A DNA stretch of 64,000 nt from Diphasiastrum complanatum (GCA_029204225.1 CM055099.1:60609919-60673918); one strand, 5' to 3'; shown: positions 26,501-37,334, counted from the first letter of the stretch. Program-made: numbers and translations. Notes: generated by a model from the sequence alone, not told the origin.

Positions 26501-27145
26501 CTATTTGGGGGTCGTTTTATAATCCCTCAATAAACCAAGCACTAGTCCATCTTCAAGATCTACTTGACACAAGAAAATGGCCATGAATTCACCAAAAATT
26601 GACAATCTCCAAACCTTGGCACCAAGTAGCTCAACACTTGAGAACTTGATCATGGATGAGTGATATAATGAACCTCCAATAGCTTCATTTCCATCAACAA
26701 AACCAACCAAGAATTCTAGTACAAACCCAACATCAAAACAATGCTCACCAATGTAGCTAGTTTTACCATATCTTGACAATTTGCACACATCCACATGAAA
26801 ATGCTCAAACATGAGATAGAACAAGTAAAGTAAACTTGAACAACACTTCCTTGCTGCTCCTTTGACCTTACTTGAGTCTTCAATATTCTGTAAAAACAAA
26901 TCCATAATACTTTTGCCAATTACCTCTCCTGTGATGCTCTTGACTAGCTCCAAATTGCCAACTTCCCTTTTGACCACTTGAAGCGCTTTGAGATCAACCT
27001 CTTGATCTTCAAATTGACCATCAAAGTTATTGAACAAACTTTGTTTTCCAGATCCAATACTTGATTTTACAGCAAGAAAACATCTGTCCATTTGCATAGC
27101 TTCATGTACACAAGAAGATCCTCCAAAAGATGTTCCACTCTTCAA
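26501..27145 (-). CDS. Unknown 214-codon frame fused downstream of Copia integrase
   Basis: An uninterrupted minus-strand frame follows at the point where the Copia pol (WIQAMDLEYQAL) should enter RT. Its product has no RT motif: no GCKWV, no FLNG and no YVDD. It contains a polar first half (about 1-90), then hydrophobic, Cys-containing segments (SSLLYLFYLMFEHFH; VGFVLEFLVGFVDG). I do not recognise it. It could be foreign sequence joined at a deletion breakpoint, or cargo of a non-autonomous Copia derivative. Being open over 640 bp beside a broken gene is mildly notable. Confidence 0.35.
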   Translation of the reverse strand: MKSGTSFGGSSCVHEAMQMDRCFLAVKSSIGSGKQSLFNNFDGQFEDQEVDLKALQVVKREVGNLELVKSITGEVIGKSIMDLFLQNIEDSSKVKGAARKCCSSLLYLFYLMFEHFHVDVCKLSRYGKTSYIGEHCFDVGFVLEFLVGFVDGNEAIGGSLYHSSMIKFSSVELLGAKVWRLSIFGEFMAIFLCQVDLEDGLVLGLLRDYKTTPK

Positions 27146-29035
27146 AGAGCTTGATACTCAAGATCCATTGCTTGGATCCACTCATCTTCCTCCCTTGCTT
27201 GATCTACACTTGTAGGCTCATCCAAAGAGGTAAGGAAAGCAACATAATTTCCAAAAACTACTTGCTTACCCTTTTGATCATATGTGAGCCTTGAAGGTAC
27301 TTGTCTTTCTCTTGATGTTCTCCTTGGCTTTTGACTTGATGAAGGTCCATCATCATCACCATCAAAAGTAAGATCCTTTTCATGAACATCAAGAATGTTA
27401 GATCCATCCACACTTTCATTAATCATGCTTGAAGACACTTTTGGAATGTTGCCCTCATAAAAAATGACATCTCTACCAATAATCACCTTGTTAGTAAAAG
27501 GAATGTAAACCTTGTAGGCTTTACTCACCTCACTATATCCAACAAAAATGAAGATGGATCCTCCTTGGTCCTATCATCAAGAGTGATGTTGACATAGCAT
27601 GTGCATCCAAAGGTTCTTAGAAAGTTGACACTCGGCCTCCTCTTGAATAGCATCTCAAAAGGTGTCCTTCCATCCAAAATAGCACTCGGCCACCTATTGC
27701 CCAAGAAATTGGCACACAACAAAGCTTGATCCCAAAATGGTTTGTCAATATTAGCACTTAACTTCATAGCTTTAGCAATTTCACATAAAGTCCTATTCTT
27801 CCTTTCAGCCACTCCATTTTGTTGTGGGGTCCTTGATGTTGTATACTCCCTCTTGATCCCATGCTCATCACAAAAGGCCTTGAACTTGGTAGATATGTAC
27901 TCACCACCATTGTCACTCCTCAAGCACTTGATCTTTGTGGAAAATTGGTTCTCCCTTTCATTCTTGAACTTGATAAAGACATCATACACTTCATCCTTGC
28001 TCTTTAGTAGATAGATCCAACAAAATCTACTAAAATCATCAATGAATGCTACATACATATTAGCTCCACTATTGCTAATTGTAGTAAATCCATGAATATC
28101 TGAATGTACAAGATGAAAAGGCTTTGTAGATTTAGATATAGATCTAGTATAGGGTTGTCTATATGACTTAGACAAAGCACAAGAGTCACAAACATGTTTG
28201 ATGCCACTTAAGGAACTTGGAAGACCTATCACAATCTTCTTCCTAGCCATTACCTCCAATGACTTGAAGTTGAAGTGTCCCATCCTTTTATGCCAAACCT
28301 CTTGAATAGGTATTTGCTCCCTTGCAACACATCCAACTTGGTTAACAATAACACAAGCATCTAGTTTGAACAACTTCCCTTGCCTTTTACCTTTTCCCTT
28401 TTCCAACCAAGACATCCTTCCTTTTGATCAAACAAGCATCTCCATCAAACTCCACCTTGAGGCCTTTACTTAGCATTTGACTCACACTAAGCAAATTCTT
28501 GGTAATAGATGGAATAAACAAGACATCCTCCAAATGAACATTCCTATTTGTAAAGAGAGAAATAGATGATTGTGCCAATCCCTTTGATTGCACACTTATC
28601 ATCATTGGCCGTGTAGATCACCCTCTTGTCATCTCCATATGCCAAAAAAGAAGTGAAGTACTCTTTGTGAAAAGTCATGTGTGAACTTGCTCCACTATCA
28701 ATCTAGATCTCCATCATTAGCAAGCATACATGAAGACATCACAAAAGCATCATCATTTGCATCTTGAACATCCAAACCATCCTCATCAAGAGTAAGATTA
28801 CCTTGCTTGTTTCCTTGATCTCTCTTCTTCTTGTAGCACTCACTTGCAAAGTGTCCTTTGATGCCACAATAGAAGCACTTGAGCTTTGATCTATCCTTCT
28901 TTTTGCCACTTGAAGAAGCATTTACTTGATCTTGCCCTTTAGACCACTTACTTTTGGTTTTGCCTTTGAATTTGCCCTTTATGAACATAGCATCCTCTTG
29001 AAGTGTCGATGTAGATCCACCTCTTGCTTGAAGTC
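27142..29035 (-). pseudogene. Copia gag (C-terminal part), protease and integrase, truncated both ends
   Basis: Read from 29035 down: a Lys-rich gag tail with CCHC knuckle CFYCGIKGHFASEC (about 28860), a protease block DSGASSHMTFH near 28690, the pre-integrase motif VWHKRMGHFNFKSL, and an integrase core with D in HSDIHG, D in LRSDNGGEY and E in NGVAERKNRT (27525-28415). A C-terminal block follows (VSKAYKVYIPFTNKVIIGRDVIF, 27450-27528). The frame breaks between gag and protease, near 28400 and near 27528. The gag N-terminus is missing at 29036-29040, where another Copia LTR begins, and pol stops at about 27145 before RT. Confidence 0.9.
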
Positions 29036-29040
29036 TATAT

Positions 29041-29303
29041 TGTCAAGTATTAGATATGCAACATCAAGCATTCACCATAAGCAATCACCACAAAAAGGCG
29101 GAAGACGAACACGCACTATCACAGTATCACTCTAACTCATACAAAATGTAGAATATACAAATAAACCCTGAACTCTTGATAGAAAAAGAAAACCTACGAG
29201 TAGACTAATAGACTAGCCTACGGCTAATGACAGCTGGTCACAATTGTCAACATTAATGTACATCATAAACAGTAACAATGAAGTTTATCATTGATTTCTA
29301 ACA
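29041..29303 (-). repeat. Copia 3' LTR (263 bp)
   Basis: On the minus strand it runs TGTTAGAAATC...TACTTGACA and is preceded by a purine tract (ATTGAGGGAGAG, from 29304). RNase H coding sequence lies just upstream, so it is a 3' LTR in the proper order. It directly abuts the truncated Copia at 29035. TATAT at 29036-29040 could be one half of a TSD, but the other half was not found. Confidence 0.75.
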
Positions 29304-29835
29304 CTCTCCCTCAATGATAAAATTACATTCTTCTATTTCTAATAGAGTACAAACCTCCCAAATTTACATCTACCTAATGACTTAGTAAAAATATCTGCCA
29401 TTTGATCTTCAGATTTACAAAAAAAAAGATCAATGGCTCCATCAAGAATTTTCTCTCGAAAAAAATGGTAGTGTATTTTGATGTGCTTGGTTCGAGCATG
29501 TAAAACTGGATTTTTGGCAAGGTGAATGCAAATTTGATTATCGCAAGATATAGTAGTCGCATCCACCTCTGGCTGACCTAAATCTACAAGCAATCTTCAT
29601 AACCATACCGCTTCTTGTGTAGCATTGCTAAGTGCTCGATATTCAGGTTCCGTCGATGATAAGGCTACTGTAGATTGCTTTTTGTTGTTCCATGAAATTG
29701 CATCTGTACCATAACTGAATGTATGACCACTGGTAGATCTTCTGTCATCAATATTACCTGCCCAATCGGCATCTGTATAACCTACCAACATTGGCGCTTC
29801 AGGATGATCATACTTCAAACGATTTATTTCATAAG
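29304..29835 (-). pseudogene. Copia RNase H, 3' end of pol
   Basis: Minus-strand frames give the Copia RNase H landmarks in order: YTDADWAGN and DRRSTSGHTFSYG, SWNNKKQSTVALSSTEPEYRAL, then DNQICIHLAKNPVLHARTKH and DQMADIFTKSL. A frameshift or stop lies near 29594. The upstream pol is missing: at about 29835 the homology ends and plus-strand integrase sequence of another Copia begins. Confidence 0.88.
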
Positions 29836-30237
29836 CAAGAAATCTGATGCTTTTGCCAAGTTTAGAGAGTTCAAGGCTCCAGTTGAAAAACAAACAAATT
29901 GTTATATTAAGACCCTCAGATCAGATGGTGGCGGTGAGTATTTTTCAACAGAGTTTATAAATTTTTGCAAGGATCAGGGGATCAAGAGACAAACCACTAC
30001 ACCCTATTCACCACAGCAGAACGGAGTTGCAGAACAGAAAAATAGATCCGTTGTGGAGATGGCTAGGGCAATGCTTAAGAGCAAGGGTTTGCCAAATACT
30101 TTCTGGGCAGAAGCATGCAACACAGCTACTCATTTCTTGAATCGGTGTCCTACGAAGTGCGTGGCGGGTAAGACACCTTACGAAGCTTTTATTGGAAAGA
30201 AACCTAATGTTTCTCATTTACGAGTATTTGGTTGTAA
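29836..30237 (+). pseudogene. Copia integrase core fragment
   Basis: Plus-strand frame with KKSDAFAKFREFK, the second catalytic D in LRSDGGGEYFS, QGIKRQTTTPYSPQQNGVAEQKNRS with the catalytic E, and HLRVFGC at the end of the core. It starts abruptly in the opposite orientation to the RNase H on its left and stops abruptly after FGC, where an unrelated transposase-like reading frame begins. Neither LTRs nor gag are present. Confidence 0.88.
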
Positions 30238-31725
30238 TGAGAATGTCAATAACAAGTTGATAGTTGTTCTCAAGTTAGATGAGTTTGAAATTATAAAAGG
30301 ACAAAAAATGGAAAGAGTCAGTCTCATGATCATGAATGAACCACTTTCAAATTCAGAAAACTCAGAAGGCCTCAATTTCAGTGTTCAATCAGAAAATGAT
30401 ATCTGATGGTTGGCAGCATTTCAGGTGTAGCAGTTCCTTCACATAGTAAATAGGGATAATCATTTGAATATGGATTTCATATCTAAAATCTTTTCTGTGT
30501 TAATATTATGAGGCTAATCACATTTTTGTATTCTCTTATAGGTGCTGAAAGAAGACCATGACATTCTCTCATGGATATTTAATAGAACATCATATCCTGC
30601 CACCATAAAAAATCATATGGAGGGAGTTCCACTCAATATTCCTGGAATTGGCACTTTCAACATTCAATGGCATTTAGCAAGAGATCTGAAGACATTAAAA
30701 TGTATGTTCAATGTATCTCATGGCGCTAACTCTAAACACCCTTGTTTGTATTGCATGAAAACAACAAAAGACATGCCAAGGAGTACAGGAATATCAAGAG
30801 ATCGAGAAGATTCTAACTGGAAACCTGTACTACCGATTCCTTTACGAAATGTTCATATCTGTACATTGCATGCGGAGGTGCGTATTATAGAAAAAATAAT
30901 ATAACTTCACATCTTGTTTGCATGGAATTCCGTGCCACAGGCCTCTACGAAAGAAGCTATTTCCAGATTAGAGGATGTGTTGTCCAAAGCAGGCTTACAT
31001 AAAGGCCACGTTAAAATTAAAAAAGATGACAAGCTATCAAGTAAAATAGGAAATATTCCATGCAAGTCGAGCATTGGTGGATCTAAAGCTTGAAGATTTT
31101 TATCAAATTATTTTGGCAAACAATCTAAGGTTCAATACACGGTTTGGAAAGAAATTATTGCAGCAACTCAAGATTTCAAAGAAGAAGGTTCTACTCGTAT
31201 ACACAAAGTAGAAGTTTGGAAAAAGTTAGACAACAATTTTGAAATACTTGAAAAAAGATAAATTTTAAAATACTGATGTACAAATGATACAGAAAACAAC
31301 CAATGAATTTGTGGATGTAATTCAAATGACATGGGGTGTTGATCATATAACACATTATATGGTAAGATTTTGATTTTACACTACGATAGACAAATATGTG
31401 CAATTAAATTAGATACTTTTGGTACTGATTTAGATTATGCTTTTATGACATGCAGCACATATTACGACATCATTCGACATTCTTTGCAAGAGATAGTGGA
31501 AGTCTTAGCATACGATCATCGCAAGGAATGGAAAAATCTCATTGGCAAGCAAGAGCAGCATTTCATAAAAGTACACAACATGGCGGGACTAGCACCAAAA
31601 ATAACTATATACTGCAACTTTTCCAATGGTTTTACAGAAGAATCCAAATTCGTCATAATACAAAATTGATGAATTATAAAAAATTTCAAAAAGCATGCAA
31701 ATTTATACAAGCCAGTAGGCTATAG
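30238..31725 (+). pseudogene. Transposase-like gene, N-terminally truncated, family unassigned
   Basis: Read through at least three in-frame stops (near 30410, 30902 and 31092) and two probable introns (30427-30541; 31362-31455, GTAAGA...ATGCAG). The product has NIQWHLARDLKTL, then GANSKHPCLYC (a Cys pair within the core), NVHICTLHAEVRIIEKI, a helical middle, and at the C-terminus HYMHILRHHSTFFARDSGS, GMEKSHWQAR and STQHGGT. The order Asp - CxxC - H - Glu fits an RNase H-fold (DDE) transposase with a zinc-binding insert. This is inference from pattern, not a family match. It converges on the minus gene ending at 31776, with 50 bp between stops. Confidence 0.55.
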
Positions 31726-31775
31726 ACACACAATAAAATTTTGCATATTAGATGAAAATATTTACAAATTACAAT

Positions 31776-33173
31776 TCAGCAGTATCTAATCTGCTTTCGA
31801 TATTTTTTCCAATGAAAGTTGCAACTTGAATCATGCAACAATTTTTTTCTTTCGTATGGATCCAATAGCTCATAGTTTTCATACTTACTTAGATCAACAT
31901 AAGCAGCATACACTGAGATGATCTGAGCATGGAATTCACTGGTCCATATCCTAAAATTTTAACCGCAATAGTTTTTTTTACAAAAATTATTTCATGCACC
32001 TTATTATGTCCTCCAAGAAAATGAGACAGTGCCTTAATCGCCATAATCATAGTTTCACCATGTTGATGAAACTTTGAATGGGCAACACTTATCTCATTAT
32101 TCTTGAAGGACTTCAGATAGTGCCCCAATGCATGATCTCTTGAAAATTCTCCAACAGAAGATCTCTGCCCTCCTCGACGAATTGCGAAATCATCGAGAAA
32201 AATTGTTTCCTAAAATGATAAAAAACAAAGTAAACTCCAGTATATAAACTGACGTTGGTGAATAGACAGTTGGCTGTGGAGAACCAAGTTGACTTTGGAT
32301 TCTAAGAAACTCCTCCTCAGAAGGTAGATCATCTTCTTTCTTGCGCATTTCCTCCACAGCCATTTTCAAGCAATCTTTCCCTGAATAAAACTTATCATTA
32401 TATACATCGTCAACACCAGGGAGAAGATCATTAACATCAAAATCAATTATATTCAAAAATTCATCTAGATCTTTGCCAAAATGCAAAGACTCTCAGCTTC
32501 AGTGAAGCCAAAAAGATCCGATATATCCGATATTGTCAAAAAGGTTATTATCTATATTATAAGTAGGCAAGGTGATCAAAGATTTATCAGAAGGAGAAAG
32601 AGTAGTGGGGGTTCTAGGGCCTACAAATGTAGCCGTATTTCGAGTAGGATCAAAATTAGAACAATCATCTAAACTAACACTCGTATCAATAAAAAAAGTA
32701 TCTATATCTACAATCTTTGACTTTTCAGACTTTGTACCACTAGAAGAAGCTGCTTCAAAAGTGGAGGGAACAGCCTCCGAATCGTCAGAAATATTTAGCA
32801 AAAGAAAAAAACAAAAACAGACTGAAAATCAACAAATCTACATTTCTTATTATGAATTGGGCACTCATCTACAGACTTGAAATCATTATGTAACTTGGTA
32901 AACATTCTGTCAATCTTAGCTTGATAGATATGCTTGTCGAGTGCCACCAGGTCCTGATAATGAATCATGTCCTTATTCTGAGATCTGAATAAGAGAGTAC
33001 TGAGCAGGGACTTATATCTGAGATATATCTCAGAAAATGCCTCCACACCAGGGCCCTTAGGTTTAGAAGGTAGAATAAAAAGAAAATGAGAAAAAAGAGA
33101 TTTGAAATACTCCAACCTATCAATAATACCAAATTCATGAAAAAAAGAAAGCAAACTAAATTCAAAACTAGAC
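31776..33173 (-). pseudogene. Unknown multi-exon gene, convergent with the transposase-like gene
   Basis: Starts at ATG 33173 (MSSFEFSLLSFFHEFGIID). A hydrophobic/helical N-terminal region ends in DECPIHNKKC; a frame slip in a T-rich tract (about 32815) leads to a Ser/Thr/Asp-rich segment (ISDDSEAVPSTFEAAS), two in-frame TGAs (about 32490-32500), then an acidic block (DVNDLLPGVDD, KKEDDLPSEEEFL). Likely introns lie at about 32208-32262 (acceptor TTTTAG) and 31923-31999 (donor AAG|GTGCAT, acceptor GCTCAG). The last exons encode FAIRRGGQRSSVGEFSRDHA and DPYERKKLLHDSSC, ending at TGA 31776-31778. I do not recognise the family. Clean splice signals argue for a once-real gene; the lesions argue for decay. 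Confidence 0.5.
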
Positions 33174-33194
33174 ATATTAAACAAAAACAACAGA

Positions 33195-34076
33195 ACTAAT
33201 ATTTTAAATATCGCTCTCAGGCATAAAACCCAGATCAGGCAAGCACATCAAGGCAACGTGCGCTCGAGAGAGATATTTCAAGTTGGAGTATCGGATCCGA
33301 GCGCAAGAACAAAGAGCAAAAAAAAAAAGAGATGCAAAGCACGCTTGAATGCGATATCGGATGATGCAGTATCAGATCCAGACGCAAAATAGTCAATGAA
33401 GGATAATGAGAGCAAGCGGCGCGCTTGAAATCGATATCCGGCAAAGTAGTTGTAAATTTGCGTGAAAATCCGAGCCGAAGAAGACCTATTTATAAAAAAA
33501 AAAACTCGCACGTGTGGATTAGTAGCGACGGAACACTTGTTGACTTGTGATTGGTCAAAATAATTGCGCCGTACCTAGAATGATTGATCTGACATCTGTC
33601 ACGTGCGAGAATGACACGCGTCGAGAGCGCATTCGCGCACGTGTCTCAGCCCACGTGGCCTAATAATAGGGTCATCATTGTTAGTATGGACAGTCCACAT
33701 GGGCTGATAATATATCGACACATGTCCTCGTCGTCTTTTCACACGTGCAAAAATTTCGTATACATAAGTCCTCAGAAATTTCATCTTTTTTTGCAAAATT
33801 TTCGCTTTTAGCTCCCAATATCGCTCTCAAGCACGCTCTTTCACCGTTCTAGATTTTGCCCTCTCACAGTGCGCTCGAGTCCGATACCGCTGGTATTCCA
33901 ATATCGCTTTTGAGCGCGCATCTCGTCCATAAAATAATCTCTGTAGATCTTGCGCTCAAAACTGATATTAAGTTCTGGTATCGATCTCTAGCGCCCTTTC
34001 ATTGCAAAATTTTTTGTTTTCATCCACTTTTCTTTTGTTCGATTTTTTTTTTTTTGTTTATTTTTTTCCTCTGAGT
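33195..34076. promoter_or_regulatory. Divergent promoter with five G-boxes and mirrored leader repeats
   Basis: The 903 bp between the two divergent ATGs (33173 minus, 34077 plus) hold five perfect CACGTG G-boxes (33509, 33600, 33638, 33652, 33742), a minus-sense TATAAATA (33487-33494) and a plus-sense TATACATA-like box near 33758. Each box is about 315 bp from its ATG. Outside them both leaders carry the same modules in the same transcript sense: CGATATCGMTTTCAAGCRCG at 33418-33441 and 33339-33360 (minus) and at 33813-33836 (plus), and a GTGCGCTCGAG...CCGATAC module at 33259-33304 (minus; reading order differs) and 33869-33919 (plus). G-boxes bind bZIP/bHLH factors in plants. Confidence 0.65.
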
Positions 34077-36270
34077 ATGATGGCTAGGACCAAATCCATT
34101 GCCCATGCCATAACCACTGTACAGCCATCCCATTCACGTGTTCCTCTTGGTACTAGCCGTAGGCATGGCAGGAAGCAGGTCTGGCTGAGGGAGATAAGAA
34201 AACTCCAGAGATCAACTGAATTGTTGATCCCTAGAGCTCGAGCTCCTTTCAGCCGATCTATACGGAATGTCACTCTGTCACTTGGGCTGGATGTTCGTTT
34301 TGCCGTGACAGCCATGCAGGGTGCTGCAAAAGATTTTTTATCCTAGTTTTTTGAGGATTCGTGTCTTTTGGCAGTGCATGGTAAGCGTGTCACCATCATG
34401 CCGAAGGATTTTGTCATTCTCAAAAGGCTTCGGGACAGATATTTTGGTCTGCATGTTGATAATGCCAGCACCTCCAGAGACCTGCCTCTGGATAGAACCG
34501 ATTTGCCTACTACCTCTAGGAGGAAGAGAAAGCAGCCTGTCCCCAAGAAGGCTGGATCTCGTAGGCCAGCTGCTTCCCTTCCTCCTAGAGTTATCCCGGC
34601 CAAGAGATCTCGTGTCTTCTTGAGCTCTGAGTCAGATGCTGGAGAATCTGACTCAAATCGAGAATCTTCACCCCTTCCTCCATCTGTTATTCGTCCAGCT
34701 CCTCAGCATGTTTCATCACCAAAAGTGTTGATTACCCAAGAGGAGCTAGACAAAATAAGAGAGAAATATGTAAATATTGTTTCCACTTCTGTTTCCACTC
34801 CTGTACATAATCTTTTTGTGAGAATTCCATACGATCCAGCCCAAGTTTTTTTTTATTCTGACCATTATAATCCATACGAGGCCTACCTAGCTAACAAAAT
34901 TGATTTTCTTGGCAACGTTTTTGATTTTTTTTCTTCCACATACACGTAGAAGCTTTAGATTAGGTCTCAAATTTTGTGCCAAGCTAAAAGATAAGACTTC
35001 AAAAGTTTCAGATGCAATAGTAGAGGCCGGAGTTTCTTTTTTGCAGAATAGTATTAGTTTCGATTCCCATGGTACAATTTTTATAGTTAGTCCATTTTTC
35101 ATGGAAGCGGTAAAGGCGAAAGAAGCCAATTTTGAGAAGGCTGTCTATTTTATCGAGTGTAGTCCTATGGTGAAATTCTATTTGATTCCATATGAAAATA
35201 AGTAAGGATTGCTCTTTTGTTTTTGTTGCTTTAATCTGGATTGTTGCATGCCTCATTGCTTTAATAAGAACGGAATTTTTTCATAAATATGAATTTATCG
35301 ATATTTGTATCTTGGTTGTTGTAGTCGGCATTGGAGCCTAAACATTCTTTTTGTAAAGATAAATAAGGAGGGAGTATCAAATTTTCTAGGTGTAAAATTA
35401 AACTCAACTGCAAATACACATAGAGAATTTGAATCTCTACTTCATGATGCCGTTCGAGAAATACCGACAACGGCAACTTCAATTGGAGATATAACCATTA
35501 AATCTCTCAAAGTATATTCAATTTATTTCTGATATGCATGTATTCAATTTTTAATCCAAATGTATTGTCATAGCATAAATAAAATTTCTATCATAATATT
35601 ACTAATTTTCGTTCTATATATGCAGTGTGTACAACAAAATGACGCTTTTAGTTGTGCATGGTTCGTCTTGTACAATACGAAACTATTTTTTGAATGGTAT
35701 AATTACAAACGGATGTTGATATTGAAAAGGTAATATTCTATTCATTTGTAGTTCATTTCATTCTGATTCATATTTTATTACTATCATTGTTTGTAATTTG
35801 CTGATTCTCGTGTTTTGTGATGACAGTTCATTCTTGAGACGTATACTCCTGATGATGTATATAGATTTCAGCAAGAGTTGATCAGAACCTTTGCCCAGTA
35901 CGGTGTAAGTGTTGCACCTGCAATCGAGGGCCCTCAAAGGAAGCTGCTCCTGCCTTAACAGCCTTTCAGGTTGTTCAGGATGTAGATCTTATTTTATATG
36001 ATCAAAAAGGAATAAAAGTCCTTCCTAATACAGAGGAAGGCAATTTTGTAGCAGCTATTCCTCTTGCCTTAAATGGCATTGAGGCCCTTCTCGAAACAGA
36101 GGAGGGCAAGATTATAGAAGGAGTTGTTGCCTTATCAGTTCCTAATACTGATATAGACAATATAGAAAAATTGATTGAATAGAGGATGGGACCGCCACCA
36201 ATTTTGGTGGGGAATACTGTTGGAGGGTTTGCCGATATCAAGGCAATTAGATTATTCATTTATCAGAAGG
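34077..36270 (+). pseudogene. Histone H3-like domain followed by Ulp1-like cysteine protease domain
   Basis: ATGs at 34077 and 34080; the second gives the H3 start MARTK. H3 landmarks follow: LREIRK, STELLI, DVRF, FFEDSCLLAVHGKRVTIMPKD. One in-frame TAG (34344-34346) lies inside the fold. The frame runs on past the H3 end (about 34450) through a basic/Ser-rich linker, slips +1 in a T tract near 34930, then reads VSPFFMEAV, VKFYLIPYENN. After an intron (GTAAGG at 35201; acceptor TTGTAG at 35325) comes RHWSLNILFV. After a second (GTATAT; acceptor ATGCAG at 35625) comes CVQQNDAFSCAWFVLYN. The H...Q-x6-C order is that of C48/Ulp1 proteases; the catalytic Asp position seems replaced. A last exon (35827-36270) has a frameshift and a TAG at 36180-36182, and ends at a donor. 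Confidence 0.7.
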
Positions 36271-36339
36271 TAATAAGTGAGAGGGATTTTGCACCCTATG
36301 TGTGTAATGTTCATTTCAATATGAGCAGGTCAAACCTCG
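36271..36339 (+). other. Probable intron start of the H3-protease gene
   Basis: Follows the donor AAG|GTAATA. The downstream exon, if any, was separated by the inverted-repeat element that begins near 36340. Confidence 0.3.
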
Positions 36340-36454
36340 ATCAAATTGGAATTGGATGTCCTTGCTCTTCTATCTTGCTTCATCTCTCATGCTTTATTTG
36401 GATTTTGATGTTGCTTGGTTTTGCTAATTGTTGGAATTGATCCTTGTTATACTT

Positions 36455-36459
<5 letters not shown>

Positions 36460-36549
<90 letters not shown>
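36460..36549 (+). repeat. (GA)45 microsatellite
   Basis: Pure dinucleotide run in the left arm of the inverted-repeat element. Confidence 0.97.
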
Positions 36550-36552
<3 letters not shown>

Positions 36553-37334
36553 AAGCTTGATCTTTGGTTGAGTAATATTTTGGATCGTAGTGTTAATTTT
36601 GAAATCATAATCATGTGTATGAATCTGAACTATGCTATCGCTCTCATGGGAACGAATCTCCGCGTGACACCTTAATCTTCTTCATCCTTTGATGCTTGAT
36701 TGTGCTAGGATCTAGGGTTGAAGGTGGATAGGAAATACTCGCTTCATATTCAATGGTCTATCACCCTTCAGGGTGGAAAGCCATGAGGTAACTCAAACAA
36801 AGTCTACACTATCTCTACACTTATGGCAAAGTATTTTAGTAGTAGTGTTTTCAAAATATAAGACTTCACAATGAGGCATATAGGTTAACTTTCCGTCATA
36901 ATGGGAGTTCCATGATAGTAATTGGGTGGTGATATAAAGGATGTTGACACCATTGGCATGCTTTGTGGTATCAGCATATAAGCTCTATTTTTTTTGAAAT
37001 GGTAGATGTGGTTGCTAGGGCACAAGTAAAATGTGGAGAATCAACAAGATTGTAGGCTCATAGACCACTAGGCCTCCTATGTGATAGTGACATGTGTCTC
37101 TGTTGTATCCTTGCTAGGGTGGATTAGATACTTATGTGAAACTACCTTTTCCCTTCATCCATGTGGCACTCAGAACATATAACTTGGCCTAGAATTTTCC
37201 TCTAAACATGGAGGAGTAAACACTTGTTAAAGCAACTAAAAAAATGCTGATTAGCACCAATGCATTTTCAAGATGATGAATTGCAATTGAGAATATGCTA
37301 TAGAGATGCTCAAATTGAGCATTGTCGATGAGAT

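Noticed and set aside
30877-30940. An intron with GT at 30878 and acceptor CCACAG at 30940
   Set aside because: The sequence between is in frame with both sides apart from one TAA and extends the VRIIEKI motif naturally, so it is better read as coding with a stop.
34077-34460. Ordinary cellular or centromeric histone H3 pseudogene
   Set aside because: The open frame continues far past the H3 end into an intron-containing protease-like region and shares a mirrored promoter with a neighbour, so a plain retrocopy is less likely, though not excluded.
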